Origin: Variovorax sp. RA8
GTDB lineage: Bacteria > Pseudomonadota > Gammaproteobacteria > Burkholderiales > Burkholderiaceae_C
Direction: 5' to 3'
Length of the DNA stretch: 64,000 nucleotides
NCBI RefSeq assembly: GCF_901827175.1
Contig: NZ_LR594662.1
Span: 3,658,001-3,722,000, forward strand
Below are positions 8,009 to 17,261 of the stretch, one piece after another. The notes beneath the pieces were generated by a model that was not told where the DNA came from, did not search any database, and worked only from the letters and a program-made list of their open reading frames with translations. The stretch's first letter is position 1. Each line of letters opens with the position of its first letter. The translations under genes and the position numbers were made by a program.

Positions 8009-9351
8009 GACTCGTCGCCGCGCGCCTCCAGCGCGCGGTTGATGCTGAGCGCCGCCAGCGTGCACGCGGCGCCCGACAGCAGGTAGACGCTGACGTAGGC
8101 CAGCCCGAAATTGGCCGACAGGCCCAGCGCCACCAGCGGTGCGAAGGCAGCGCCGATGAGCCAGGCCAGGTCCGCGGTCAGCGCGGCGCCGGTGTAGCGG
8201 TACTTGCGCGCGAAATTGGCCGTCACGGTACCCGAGGCCTGGCCGTAGGAAAGGCCCAGCAGCACGAAGCCGACCAGCATGAACACGTCCTGGCCCAGCG
8301 TGCCGCCGCCCAGCAGCGTCGGCGCGAAGCCGCTGAAGACGGCGATCATCACGGCCAGGGTGCCCAGGGTGCGGCGCCGGCCCACGCGGTCGGCGATCCA
8401 GCCCGAGGCGACGATGCCGCCGGCCGCCAGGAAGGCGCCGATGATCTGGATGATGAGGAACTCGGTGATGGACTGGTCCGAGTAGAGCCGGATCCACGAC
8501 AGCGGGAAGACCGTGACCAGGTGGAACAGCGCGTAGCTCGCCAGCGCCGCGAAGGCGCCGATCAGCAGGTTGCCGCCCTGGGTGCGAACCAGCTCGACCA
8601 CGCTGGTGGGCTCGAGCTCGCCCTCTTCCATCAGCTGCTCGTACTCGTGCGTGACCACCAGCCGCAGCCGCGCGAACAAGGCCACGACGTTGATCGCGAA
8701 GGCCACGAAGAAGGCATAGCGCCATCCCCAGGCGAGGAAATCGTCGAACGACAGGCTGGCCCACAAGAACGCGAACAGGCCGCTGGCCACCACGAAGCCC
8801 ACAGGCGCGCCCAGTTGCCCGAGCATCGAGTACCAGCCGCGCCGGTTCGGCGGCGCGTTCATGGCGAGCAGCGAAGGCAGGCCGTCCCAGGAGCCGCCCA
8901 GCGCCAGGCCCTGGCCGACGCGGAAGATCGACAGCAGCACGATGGACAGCGCCCCCGCGCTCTCGTACCCCGGCAGGAAGGCGATGCCGACGGTGGAAGT
9001 GCCCAGCAGGAACAGGGCCATGGTGAGCTTGGTGGCGCGCCCCCAGCGGCGCTGCACGTGCATCGAGATCACCGTGCCGATGGGCCGCGCGATGAATGCG
9101 AACGAGAAGATGACGAAGGCGTAAAGTGTGCCCTCCAGCCGCTGCTCGAAGGGAAAGAACAGCGCCGGAAAGACCAGCACCGAAGCGATGCCGTAGACGA
9201 AGAAGTCGAAATACTCGGACGCACGGCCGATGACCACGCCGACGGCGATCTCGCCGGGCGCGACCTTCGAATGGTCGGCGGTGATGAGCCGGACATCCCT
9301 CTCGAGGGAGTCGGACGAGGGTTCGGGATGGGTGTGACTGATGCTGGACAT
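8005..9351 (-). CDS. MFS transporter, metabolite:H+ symporter (MHS) type
   Basis: 448 residues with about twelve membrane segments. The first helix carries GRASEYFDFFVYG, the variant of EWYDFFLYG that marks the MHS family (citrate, proline/betaine, alpha-ketoglutarate and shikimate permeases). Also present are the arginine-rich loop 2-3 motif (RRWGRATKL) and a second loop motif DRVGRRRTLG. It probably imports an organic acid or osmolyte with protons across the inner membrane. The gene is divergent from cyoA, and its stop overlaps the start of the LigT-type gene. The substrate cannot be assigned. Confidence 0.9.
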   Translation of the reverse strand: MSSISHTHPEPSSDSLERDVRLITADHSKVAPGEIAVGVVIGRASEYFDFFVYGIASVLVFPALFFPFEQRLEGTLYAFVIFSFAFIARPIGTVISMHVQRRWGRATKLTMALFLLGTSTVGIAFLPGYESAGALSIVLLSIFRVGQGLALGGSWDGLPSLLAMNAPPNRRGWYSMLGQLGAPVGFVVASGLFAFLWASLSFDDFLAWGWRYAFFVAFAINVVALFARLRLVVTHEYEQLMEEGELEPTSVVELVRTQGGNLLIGAFAALASYALFHLVTVFPLSWIRLYSDQSITEFLIIQIIGAFLAAGGIVASGWIADRVGRRRTLGTLAVMIAVFSGFAPTLLGGGTLGQDVFMLVGFVLLGLSYGQASGTVTANFARKYRYTGAALTADLAWLIGAAFAPLVALGLSANFGLAYVSVYLLSGAACTLAALSINRALEARGDES

Positions 9352-9421
9352 CGCGGTGCTACGGATTCAGGGAGCCTTGCAAGAGCCGTCAGGGTCGCAT
9401 CAGATGCAGTTTTGCGCCATA

Positions 9422-9434
9422 GGACAAAACGTCC
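9422..9434. promoter_or_regulatory. Small palindrome in the cyoA / transporter divergent promoter region
   Basis: GGAC-AAAAC-GTCC lies in the 172-base region between the divergent transporter (start 9351) and cyoA (start 9524). The palindrome is too short to assign to a regulator. It is listed because this spacer must carry the promoters of both units. Confidence 0.2.
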
Positions 9435-9523
9435 AATCGCCAAGCGCCCCCGATGGGGATACATTTTGCGCGCATTGGCCATCCGCGTTTTCCCGCGGGG
9501 CGCGATTCTCTTCCCATCCTGGC

Positions 9524-10582
9524 ATGCCACTCCTACCCATCCTTCGCCGGTCGGCCCTGCTCGTTCTCGCCCTGATGCTGGCGGGCTGCAACATGGTGGT
9601 GCTGAATCCGTCCGGGGACATCGCGGCCCAGCAGGGCCGGCTGGTCGTCATCTCCACCCTGCTGATGCTGCTGATCATCGTGCCGGTGATCGCGCTGACG
9701 CTGCTGTTCGCGTGGCGCTACCGCCAGTCCAACACCGAGGCAACCTACAAGCCCGACTGGGACCATTCCACCCAGCTCGAGCTGGTGATCTGGGCCGCCC
9801 CGCTGCTGATCATCATCGCCCTCGGCGCGATCACCTGGATCAGCACCCACACCCTGGACCCGTTCCGCCCGCTGGACCGGATCGCCGAAGGGCGCGCGGT
9901 GCCCGAAGGCGCGCAGCCGCTGGTGGTCGAGGTGGTCGCGCTCGACTGGAAGTGGCTGTTCTTCTACCCTGAGCAGGGCATCGCGACCGTGAACGAAATG
10001 GCCGCGCCGGTGGACCGCCCGATCCAGTTCAAGATCACCGCCTCCTCGGTCATGAATTCCTTCTACGTGCCCGCGCTGGCCGGCCAGATCTATGCCATGC
10101 CCGGCATGGAGACCAAGCTGCACGCGGTCGTCAACCAGCCCGGCGTGTACGACGGCTTCTCGGCCAACTACAGCGGCGCCGGCTTCTCGGGCATGCGCTT
10201 CAAGTTCCACGGCCTGCAGAGTGCCGAGTTCGAGAGCTGGGTGCAGAAGGCCAAGGCCGAGGGCAAGGCGCTCGGCCGCGAGGACTACCTGAAGCTCGAG
10301 CGCCCGAGCGAACGCGAGCCCGTGCGCCGCTACGCCAGCGTCGCGCCCGGCCTGTACGACGCCATCCTCAACCGCTGCGTGGAGCCCGGCAAGATGTGCA
10401 TGAGGCAGATGATGGCCGTCGATGCCACCGGCGGCGCCGGCAAGGCCGGCCTCTCGCCCCTGGCCATCACGCAAGTGCCGCGCGGCGAGCAGGGGCTGCC
10501 GATGCGCACCGTCGCCACCGAGCTGTGCACGGCCGACAACCCGACCGGCGCGCCGCTGCCCGCGCGGACGGTGCTCCAGTAA
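9524..10582 (+). CDS. cyoA: Cytochrome o ubiquinol oxidase subunit II
   Basis: 352 residues. Membrane-anchored subunit of the bo3-type quinol oxidase, which helps shape the quinol oxidase complex at the periplasmic face. A lipoprotein signal ends in LMLAGC (Cys22), followed by two membrane helices ([38 protein letters not shown]) and a cupredoxin domain. The stretch [19 protein letters not shown] lacks the cysteines of a CuA centre, as expected for a quinol rather than cytochrome c oxidase. The C-terminal extension is longer than in E. coli CyoA (315 residues) and includes a Cys pair ([15 protein letters not shown]). ATG 9524 starts the signal peptide. First gene of cyoABCD-SURF1-regBA. Confidence 0.95.
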   Translation: MPLLPILRRSALLVLALMLAGCNMVVLNPSGDIAAQQGRLVVISTLLMLLIIVPVIALTLLFAWRYRQSNTEATYKPDWDHSTQLELVIWAAPLLIIIALGAITWISTHTLDPFRPLDRIAEGRAVPEGAQPLVVEVVALDWKWLFFYPEQGIATVNEMAAPVDRPIQFKITASSVMNSFYVPALAGQIYAMPGMETKLHAVVNQPGVYDGFSANYSGAGFSGMRFKFHGLQSAEFESWVQKAKAEGKALGREDYLKLERPSEREPVRRYASVAPGLYDAILNRCVEPGKMCMRQMMAVDATGGAGKAGLSPLAITQVPRGEQGLPMRTVATELCTADNPTGAPLPARTVLQ

Positions 10583-10643
10583 TCACCCGACATTCCAGGC
10601 GCGGCCCCGGGCGGCGCTCCACCCTTGGTATCCGAGACCCACG

Positions 10644-12647
10644 ATGCCCGACCATCCCGACCTGACCAAGCTGATCTTCGGACGCCTCACCTGGGAGGCC
10701 TTCCCCTACCACGAGCCCATCCTGGTGGCGACCTTCGCCGCCGTGGTGCTGGGCGGCCTCGCGCTGATGGGCGCGATGACCTACTTCCGCGTCTGGGGCA
10801 CGCTCTGGCGCGACTGGATCACCAGCATCGACCACAAGAAGATCGGCGTGATGTACATCGTGCTCGGGCTGGTGATGCTGCTGCGCGGCTTCGCCGACGC
10901 GATCATGATGCGGCTGCAGCAGGCCATCGCCTTCGGCGACAACGCGGGCTACCTGCCGCCGCACCACTACGACCAGATCTTCACGGCCCACGGCGTGATC
11001 ATGATCTTCTTCGTCGCCATGCCGCTGGTCACCGGCCTCATGAACTACGTGGTCCCGCTGCAGATCGGCGCGCGCGACGTGGCTTTCCCCTTCCTCAACA
11101 ACTTCAGCTTCTGGATGACCACCATGGGCGCGATGCTGGTGATGGCGTCGCTGTTCATCGGCGAGTTCGCCAAGACCGGCTGGCTGGCCTACCCGCCGCT
11201 GTCGGGCATCCTCTACAGCCCGGACGTGGGGGTGGACTACTACATATGGTCGCTGCAGATCGCGGGGGTCGGGACATTGCTCTCGGGGGTGAACCTGATC
11301 GCGACCATCGTCAAGATGCGCGCCCCCGGCATGAGCCTGATGAAGATGCCGGTCTTCACCTGGACCGCGCTGTGCACCAACGTGCTGATCGTCGCCGCCT
11401 TCCCGGTGCTGACGGCCGTGCTGGCGCTGCTGTCGATGGACCGCTACGTCGGCACGAACTTCTTCACCAATGAGCTCGGCGGCAATCCGATGATGTACGT
11501 CAACCTCATCTGGATCTGGGGCCATCCGGAGGTGTATATCCTGATCCTGCCGATCTTCGGCGCCTTCTCCGAGATCGTGTCGACCTTCAGCCGCAAGCGC
11601 CTGTTCGGCTATGCCTCGATGGTGTACGCGACGGTGGTGATCACCATCCTGTCGTACCTGGTGTGGCTGCACCACTTCTTCACGATGGGCTCGGGCGCCA
11701 GCGTCAACTCCTTCTTCGGCATCACGACGATGATCATCTCGATCCCGACCGGGGCGAAGATCTTCAACTGGCTGTTCACGATGTACCACGGGCGCATCAA
11801 GTACGAGGTGCCGATGCTGTGGACGATCGGCTTCATGGTGACCTTCGTGATCGGCGGGATGACGGGCGTGCTGCTGGCCGTGCCCCCGGCCGACTTCGTG
11901 CTGCACAACAGCCTGTTCCTGATCGCGCACTTCCACAACGTGATCATCGGCGGCGTGGTGTTCGGCGCCTTCGCCGCGATCACCTACTGGTTCCCCAAGG
12001 CCTTCGGCTTCAAGCTCGACCCGTTCTGGGGCAAGTGCGCCTTCTGGTTCTGGCTGGTGGGCTTCTACTTCGCCTTCATGCCGCTGTACGCGCTGGGCCT
12101 GATGGGCGTGACGCGCCGCCTGAGCCACATCGAGGACCCGTCGCTGCAGATCTGGTTCCAGATCGCCGCCTTCGGCGCCTTCCTGATCGCCCTGGGCATC
12201 CTCAGCTTCCTCATCCAGCTGGTGGTGAGCTTCATGCGCCGCGAGTCGCTGCGCGACACCACCGGCGACCCGTGGAACGGCCGCACGCTGGAGTGGTCCA
12301 CCTCCTCGCCGCCGCCGGCGTACAACTTCGCGTTCACCCCGCGCATCCATGACAACGACGCCTGGTGGGACATGAAGCAGCGCGGCTACGAGCGGCCCGT
12401 GGAAGGCTTCGCGCCGATCCACATGCCGAAGAACACCGCCGCGGGATTCGTGCTGTCGGTCATCAGCGCCGTGATGGGCTTTGCGCTGATCTGGCACATG
12501 TGGCTGATCGCCGGCGTGGCCTTCGTCCTGCTCATCCTCGCGACCATCGTCCACACCTTCAACTACAAGCGCGACTACCACATCCCCGCGGACGAGGTCG
12601 TCCGCACGGAAGCAGCGCGTACCCGAATGCTGGCCGGCCATGTCTGA
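10644..12647 (+). CDS. cyoB: Cytochrome o ubiquinol oxidase subunit I
   Basis: 667 residues. Catalytic heme-copper subunit that oxidises ubiquinol, reduces O2 to water and pumps protons. All metal ligands are visible: the low-spin heme histidine in [11 protein letters not shown], the CuB histidine and cross-linked Tyr in [14 protein letters not shown], the CuB pair in [11 protein letters not shown], and the heme ligands in [14 protein letters not shown]. About fifteen membrane helices are present, as in CyoB of E. coli (663 residues). ATG 10644 is used; earlier in-frame starts lie inside cyoA. The stop overlaps cyoC by eight bases. Confidence 0.97.
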   Translation: MPDHPDLTKLIFGRLTWEAFPYHEPILVATFAAVVLGGLALMGAMTYFRVWGTLWRDWITSIDHKKIGVMYIVLGLVMLLRGFADAIMMRLQQAIAFGDNAGYLPPHHYDQIFTAHGVIMIFFVAMPLVTGLMNYVVPLQIGARDVAFPFLNNFSFWMTTMGAMLVMASLFIGEFAKTGWLAYPPLSGILYSPDVGVDYYIWSLQIAGVGTLLSGVNLIATIVKMRAPGMSLMKMPVFTWTALCTNVLIVAAFPVLTAVLALLSMDRYVGTNFFTNELGGNPMMYVNLIWIWGHPEVYILILPIFGAFSEIVSTFSRKRLFGYASMVYATVVITILSYLVWLHHFFTMGSGASVNSFFGITTMIISIPTGAKIFNWLFTMYHGRIKYEVPMLWTIGFMVTFVIGGMTGVLLAVPPADFVLHNSLFLIAHFHNVIIGGVVFGAFAAITYWFPKAFGFKLDPFWGKCAFWFWLVGFYFAFMPLYALGLMGVTRRLSHIEDPSLQIWFQIAAFGAFLIALGILSFLIQLVVSFMRRESLRDTTGDPWNGRTLEWSTSSPPPAYNFAFTPRIHDNDAWWDMKQRGYERPVEGFAPIHMPKNTAAGFVLSVISAVMGFALIWHMWLIAGVAFVLLILATIVHTFNYKRDYHIPADEVVRTEAARTRMLAGHV

Positions 12648-13281
12648 GATCACCGCCTCCTCCTCCCCCGCCGCGGTGCGCGCGGCGGACCGCCCCATCT
12701 TCCTCGTGACCGAGGAGCACCACCCCGAGAACGGCACCCTGCTGGGCTTCTGGCTCTACCTGATGAGCGACTGCCTGGTGTTCGCCTGCCTCTTCGCGAT
12801 GTACGGCGTGCTGGGCCGCAGCTATGCCGCGGGCCCTTCGGGCGCCGACCTGTTCGACCTGCCGCTGGTGGCGGTCAACACCGCGCTGCTGCTGCTGTCC
12901 TCCATCACCTATGGCTTCGCGATGCTGGAGATGCTGAAGAAGCGCAAGGGCGGCACATTGCTGTGGCTGGCTGTTACCGGCTTGCTGGGCGCGGGCTTCA
13001 TCGGCATCGAGCTTTACGAGTTCGCCCACCTGCTGCACGAAGGCGCCGGCCCGCAGCGCAGCGCCTTCCTGTCGTCCTTCTTCACGCTGGTGGGTACGCA
13101 CGGCCTGCACGTCAGCTTCGGCATCATCTGGCTGATCACGCTGATGATCCAGGTCGGCAAGCACGGCCTGATCGCCGAGAACAAGCGGCGCCTCTTCTGC
13201 CTGTCGATGTTCTGGCACTTCCTGGACGTCGTGTGGATCGGCGTCTTCACCTTTGTCTACCTGATGGGGAGCCTGCAATGA
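12640..13281 (+). CDS. cyoC: Cytochrome o ubiquinol oxidase subunit III
   Basis: 213 residues with five membrane helices, matching the short quinol-oxidase form of subunit III. Conserved features include [20 protein letters not shown] in the first helix, the membrane glutamate segment [12 protein letters not shown], and [14 protein letters not shown]. Subunit III stabilises the oxidase and may help deliver O2 to subunit I. The start overlaps the end of cyoB by eight bases and the stop overlaps cyoD as ATGA, so the genes are translationally coupled. Confidence 0.96.
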   Translation: MSEITASSSPAAVRAADRPIFLVTEEHHPENGTLLGFWLYLMSDCLVFACLFAMYGVLGRSYAAGPSGADLFDLPLVAVNTALLLLSSITYGFAMLEMLKKRKGGTLLWLAVTGLLGAGFIGIELYEFAHLLHEGAGPQRSAFLSSFFTLVGTHGLHVSFGIIWLITLMIQVGKHGLIAENKRRLFCLSMFWHFLDVVWIGVFTFVYLMGSLQ

Positions 13282-13676
13282 GCGCGCAGCAGCATCACGA
13301 CGAGCACCACGGCCACGGTCACGATGACGGCGGCGACGACCACGGCCTGCACATCAGCGCCAAGGGTTACCTGACCGGCTTCGTCCTGTCGGTGATCCTG
13401 ACGGCCATTCCCTTCTGGCTGGTGATGGGCAAGGTCTTCGAGAGCCCGGGCACCACCGCCTTCGTGATCCTGGGCTTCGCGGCCGTGCAGATCGTGGTCC
13501 ACATGATCTACTTCCTTCACCTCAACGCGCGCTCCGAGGGCGGCTGGAACATGCTGGCGCTCATCTTCACCATCGTGCTGGTGGTGATCACCCTGAGCGG
13601 CTCGCTGTGGGTGATGTTCCACCTCAACCACAACATGATGCCGGCATCCATGCACGAGATGCGCAACATGCCTTGA
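13278..13676 (+). CDS. cyoD: Cytochrome o ubiquinol oxidase subunit IV
   Basis: 132 residues. A His/Asp-rich cytoplasmic N-terminus (HHDEHHGHGHDDGGDDHG) is followed by three membrane helices with the CyoD pattern GYLTGFVLSVILTAIPFWLV, VHMIYFLHLN and LSGSLWVMFHLNHNMM. Subunit IV assists CuB insertion and assembly of the complex. The His-rich tail is longer than usual and could bind metal (inference). The start ATG forms ATGA with the cyoC stop, and the stop overlaps a TTG start of the SURF1 gene. Confidence 0.95.
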   Translation: MSAQQHHDEHHGHGHDDGGDDHGLHISAKGYLTGFVLSVILTAIPFWLVMGKVFESPGTTAFVILGFAAVQIVVHMIYFLHLNARSEGGWNMLALIFTIVLVVITLSGSLWVMFHLNHNMMPASMHEMRNMP

Positions 13677-14494
13677 GCGACACGCCGCCCGACCTGACCC
13701 GGGGACCGCGTTCCACGCCGGCGCTGGCGCTGCTCGCCCTCGCCGGCGTTCTTCTGTTCGCGCTATTCGTGGCGCTGGGTACCTGGCAGCTCGAGCGGCG
13801 GGCGTGGAAGCTGGCGCTGATCGAGCGCGTCGAGGCGCGCGTGCATGCCCCGCCCGAGGACGCCCCGCCGCAGGCCCAATGGCCGCGGGTCAACGCCGCC
13901 GACCACGAGTACCGGCACGTGCGGCTCGAAGGCGTTTTCCTCCACGAGCGCGAGGCGCTGGTACAGGCATCGACCCGGCTGGGCCCCGGCTACTGGGTGC
14001 TGACGCCGCTGCGCACCGCACATGGCGTGGTCCTGGTCAATCGCGGCTTCGTGCCACACGAGCGGCGCGAGCGCGCCACGCGCAGCGGCAACGAGCCAGC
14101 GGGCGTTGTTCGCCTCACCGGCCTGCTGCGCATCAGCGAGCCCGGCGGCGGCTTCCTGCGCCGCAACGATCCGGCCGCCGACCGCTGGTTCTCGCGCGAC
14201 GTGCAGGCCATCGCCGCGGCGCGCGGGCTGGCGGACGCCGCCCCGTTCTTCGTGGACGAGGATGCCGCCGCGCCGCAGCCCCCGGGCGCCGAGCCGCGCT
14301 GGCCGGTGGGCGGCCTGACGGTGATCGCCTTCCACAACAGCCACCTGGTCTACGCCCTCACCTGGTTCGGCCTGGCGCTTGGGGTCGCGGTGGGCGCCTG
14401 GCTGCTGGGGCGCGCCGAGCACCGCCTGCGCCGGGCGCACGTACCGGACAGGACCGGCGCCGCCCACGGAGCCCACGATGCAGCCGCGGACTGA
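13673..14494 (+). CDS. SURF1-family oxidase assembly protein
   Basis: About 273 residues with the two-helix SURF1 layout: an N-terminal membrane segment followed by ALGTWQLERRAWKLALIERVEAR, a periplasmic domain with VLVNRGFVPHERR, and a C-terminal helix (VYALTWFGLALGVAVGAWLLG). SURF1 proteins help insert heme a or o into terminal oxidases. The start is inferred to be TTG 13673, which overlaps the cyoD stop as TTGA and matches the coupling seen through the operon. An open frame extends further upstream but lies inside cyoD. The 3' end overlaps the histidine kinase gene by 17 bases. Confidence 0.9.
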   Translation: MSDTPPDLTRGPRSTPALALLALAGVLLFALFVALGTWQLERRAWKLALIERVEARVHAPPEDAPPQAQWPRVNAADHEYRHVRLEGVFLHEREALVQASTRLGPGYWVLTPLRTAHGVVLVNRGFVPHERRERATRSGNEPAGVVRLTGLLRISEPGGGFLRRNDPAADRWFSRDVQAIAAARGLADAAPFFVDEDAAAPQPPGAEPRWPVGGLTVIAFHNSHLVYALTWFGLALGVAVGAWLLGRAEHRLRRAHVPDRTGAAHGAHDAAAD

Positions 14495-15773
14495 AGCCGA
14501 CGCCACCGGCCTGAAGAACATGCAGCAGCTGATCCAGCTGCGCTGGATCGCGGTGGTGGGCCAGGTCGCGACTATCCTGGTCGTGCACTTCGGCTTGGGC
14601 ATCCGGCTGCCGCTGGGACCGATGCTCGGGGCGCTGGGCTTCCTCACCATCTTCAACCTGGTCAGCCTGTGGCGCTGGGACCGCCACGAGGACGTGACGG
14701 ACCTGGAGCTCTTCGTCGCGCTCCTGGCCGACGTCGGCACGCTGACCGTGCAGCTCTACCTGAGCGGCGGCGTCACCAACCCCTTCATCTTCCTGTTCCT
14801 GCTGCAGGTCTGCCTGGGCGCGGTGCTGCTGGGCCCAGGCTACTCGCGCACGCTGATCGGGGTGACCGTGGCCTGCTTCGTCGGCCTGATCCTGTTCCAC
14901 CGGCCGCTGGAGATCCCGCCGGAAAACGGCCGCGGCCTCGCCAGCCCCTACATCCAGGGTCTGCTGGTCTGCTTCGCGCTCGATGCCGCGCTGCTGGCCA
15001 TCTTCATCGCCCGCATCAACCGCAACCTGCGCGCGCGCGACGCCCGCCTCGCCGGCCTGCGCCAGCGCGCCGCCGAGGAGGAGCACATCGTGCGCATGGG
15101 CCTGCTGGCCACCGGCGCCGCGCACGAGCTCGGCACGCCGCTGGCCACGCTGGCGGTGATCCTGGGCGACTGGCAGCGTATGCAGCCCTTCGCCGCCGAG
15201 CCCGAGCTGCGGCAGGAGATCGAGGAGATGCAGGCCCAGGTGGCCCGCTGCAAGGCCATCGTCAGCGGCATCCTGCTGTCGGCCGGCGAGGCGCGCGGCG
15301 AGGCGCCGGCGCACACCACCGTCAATGCCTTCCTCGACGAGCTGGTGGCCGAATGGCGCGCCACGCGTTCGGCCGATGCGCTGGCCTATTCCAACGTGTT
15401 CGGCGACGATGTGGCCATCGTGTCCGATTCGGCCTTGAAGCAGACGCTCTACAACGTGCTCGATAACGCGCTGGAGGCCTCGCCCCGCTGGGTCGGCCTC
15501 GAGGCCGCGCGCCAAGGCGAGTGGCTGCGCCTGACCGTGAACGACGCCGGCCCGGGCTTCGCCCCCGAGATGCTGGCGCAGCTCGGCAAGCCCTACCAGT
15601 CGAGCAAGGGCCGGCCCGGCGGCGGGCTGGGCCTGTTCCTGGTCGTCAACGTCGCGCGCACGCTGGGCGGCAGCGTGTCGGCCCAGAACCGCCCCGAAGG
15701 CGGCGCGGCCGTGACCCTGCGCCTGCCGCTGGCCGCACTGACCGTCGAGGAGATGCCGCGCCATGGAAGCTGA
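14478..15773 (+). CDS. RegB/PrrB-like redox-sensing histidine kinase
   Basis: 431 residues: about six membrane helices, a dimerisation/phosphoacceptor domain and an HATPase domain. The H-box is AAHELGTPLATL (His216), the exact RegB/PrrB/ActS type. The ubiquinone-binding heptapeptide GGxxNPF of RegB is present as GGVTNPF (97-103), and the redox-active cysteine of the RegB dimer interface corresponds to Cys258 in QVARCKAIV. ATP-binding boxes NVLDNALEA and GGGLGLFLV follow. The protein is therefore expected to sense quinone redox state and oxygen supply. ATG 14478 lies within the end of the SURF1 gene. The gene is directly downstream of cyoABCD and overlaps its response regulator by 11 bases. 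Confidence 0.92.
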   Translation: MQPRTEADATGLKNMQQLIQLRWIAVVGQVATILVVHFGLGIRLPLGPMLGALGFLTIFNLVSLWRWDRHEDVTDLELFVALLADVGTLTVQLYLSGGVTNPFIFLFLLQVCLGAVLLGPGYSRTLIGVTVACFVGLILFHRPLEIPPENGRGLASPYIQGLLVCFALDAALLAIFIARINRNLRARDARLAGLRQRAAEEEHIVRMGLLATGAAHELGTPLATLAVILGDWQRMQPFAAEPELRQEIEEMQAQVARCKAIVSGILLSAGEARGEAPAHTTVNAFLDELVAEWRATRSADALAYSNVFGDDVAIVSDSALKQTLYNVLDNALEASPRWVGLEAARQGEWLRLTVNDAGPGFAPEMLAQLGKPYQSSKGRPGGGLGLFLVVNVARTLGGSVSAQNRPEGGAAVTLRLPLAALTVEEMPRHGS

Positions 15774-16302
15774 GCAACGGCTGCTGCTGATCGTCGAGGA
15801 CGACGCCGCCTTCGCGCGCACCCTGTGCCGCTCCTTCGAGCGCCGCGGCTACCAGGTGCTCGTGGCCACCAGCGCCGAGCAGGTGACGGCACTGCTGCAG
15901 GACCATTCACCCGGCTATGCGGTGGTGGACCTCAAGCTGGCCGGCGGCGCCTCGGGCCTGGCCTGCGTGCAGATGCTCCACCAGCACGACGCCACGATGC
16001 TCATCGTGGTGCTTACCGGCTACGCCAGCATCGCCACCGCCGTCGAGGCCATCAAGCTGGGCGCCTGCCACTACCTGGCCAAGCCCTCCAACACCGACGA
16101 CATCGAGGCCGCCTTCGGCCGCGCCCAGGGCGATGCCGAGGTCGCGCTGACCGAGCGCTCCACCTCGATCAAGACGCTGGAATGGGAACGCATCCACGAG
16201 GTGCTGGCCGAGACCGGCTTCAACATCTCCGAGGCAGCACGGCGCCTGGGCATGCACCGGCGAACGCTGGCGCGGAAGCTGGGGAAGCAGCGGGTCAAGT
16301 AA
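15763..16302 (+). CDS. RegA/PrrA-like response regulator
   Basis: 179 residues. The receiver domain has the acidic pair in IVEDDAAF, phospho-acceptor Asp56 (YAVVDLKL), Thr85 in LTGY and Lys107 (YLAKPS). A short linker leads to a Fis-type helix-turn-helix at the C-terminus (NISEAARRLGMHRRTLARKL), the architecture and near-exact HTH of RegA/PrrA/ActR. RegA proteins control respiratory oxidases, carbon and nitrogen fixation and photosynthesis genes in response to redox state. It is cotranscribed with its kinase, so regulation of the adjacent cyo operon is likely (inference). Confidence 0.93.
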   Translation: MEAEQRLLLIVEDDAAFARTLCRSFERRGYQVLVATSAEQVTALLQDHSPGYAVVDLKLAGGASGLACVQMLHQHDATMLIVVLTGYASIATAVEAIKLGACHYLAKPSNTDDIEAAFGRAQGDAEVALTERSTSIKTLEWERIHEVLAETGFNISEAARRLGMHRRTLARKLGKQRVK

Positions 16303-16333
16303 GCCGCTGCATCCTTGAGCGGCGCTTCGGCGC
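16303..16333. terminator. Possible terminator between convergent regA-like gene and pcm
   Basis: Two small hairpins lie in the 35-base gap: GCCGCT/AGCGGC (16303-16308 and 16318-16323) and GCGC-TTCG-GCGC (16322-16333), which share bases and are mutually exclusive. There is no T-run, so intrinsic termination is uncertain. Confidence 0.3.
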
Positions 16334-16337
16334 AGGG

Positions 16338-17012
16338 TCAATCAGTCTCGGTGTCTTCCAGCGTCGAGAACAGCACCTGGAAGATTTCCCGCGTCGAGAT
16401 GGAGCCGTCCGCGTCCTTCTCGACCAGCAGCAGCTGCTGCGCCTCCGGCAGGCCGGCCGGGATCACCATCCGCCCGCCGGGCTTGAGCTGGTAGATGAGC
16501 GCCGGCGGGATCAGCTCCGGCGCCGCGGTGACGATCACCCGGTCGAAGGGCGCGTGCTCGGGCCAGCCATGGCAGCCGTTGCCGATCTTGACCTCGACAT
16601 TGGCATAGCCTAGACGGGCCAGCCGCTGCCGCGCCTGCCGGGCCAGCTCCTCGATGAGCTCGACGCTGTAGACCTGCTGCGCGAGTTCCGACAGGATCGC
16701 AGACTGGTAGCCCAGGCCGGTGCCGATCTCCAGCACGGTGTCGGTCGGGCGCACGCGCAGCAGATCGGTCATCACGGCGACGATGAAGGGCTGCGAGATG
16801 GTCTTGCCGTAGCCGATCGGCAGCGGTGTGTCGACGTAGGCATAGGGCCGCAGCTCGATCGGCACGAAGAGGTGGCGCGGCACCTTGCCCAGCGCGGCCA
16901 TCACCCGCGCGTCGAGCGCCGCCTTGCCCAGGTGCATGGTCGAGAAAATCGTCTTGGCAGCGATCTCCGCGAGCATGCGCTGGTGCAGTGTCGTGAAATC
17001 CGGTTCGCTCAT
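16338..17012 (-). CDS. pcm: Protein-L-isoaspartate O-methyltransferase
   Basis: 224 residues. Uses S-adenosylmethionine to methylate isoaspartyl residues and starts repair of damaged proteins. Signature elements are VPRHLFVPIELRPYAYVDTPLPIG, the SAM-binding motif VLEIGTGLGYQSAIL, and VTAAPELIPPALIYQLKPGGRMVIP. ATG 17012 is preceded by AGGAGG at ideal spacing, so the longer upstream frame is not used. In many bacteria pcm neighbours surE or rpoS; here it is isolated and convergent with the RegA-like gene. Confidence 0.95.
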   Translation of the reverse strand: MSEPDFTTLHQRMLAEIAAKTIFSTMHLGKAALDARVMAALGKVPRHLFVPIELRPYAYVDTPLPIGYGKTISQPFIVAVMTDLLRVRPTDTVLEIGTGLGYQSAILSELAQQVYSVELIEELARQARQRLARLGYANVEVKIGNGCHGWPEHAPFDRVIVTAAPELIPPALIYQLKPGGRMVIPAGLPEAQQLLLVEKDADGSISTREIFQVLFSTLEDTETD

Positions 17013-17261
17013 GGTGCCTCCTCGAGGCGATGCCGACGTTCGGATCGTACGCTTGCGCGCAGCCACAAGACAGCGGGGGACACCTCCCCTTCGGAGGGGA
17101 TGCCGGGGCGCCCGGCCCGGCGATATCGTCCGTCCGGCTGTCACACGGAGGCGCGGCGCGACCCTTGCATCCGACGCGGGCCGCGCACGACAATCCGACT
17201 CACTTCATGGCCTCGCTTGGCGTGCCGCGGCGCGTCGCGCGGCCGCCCACAGGGAGGCAGC

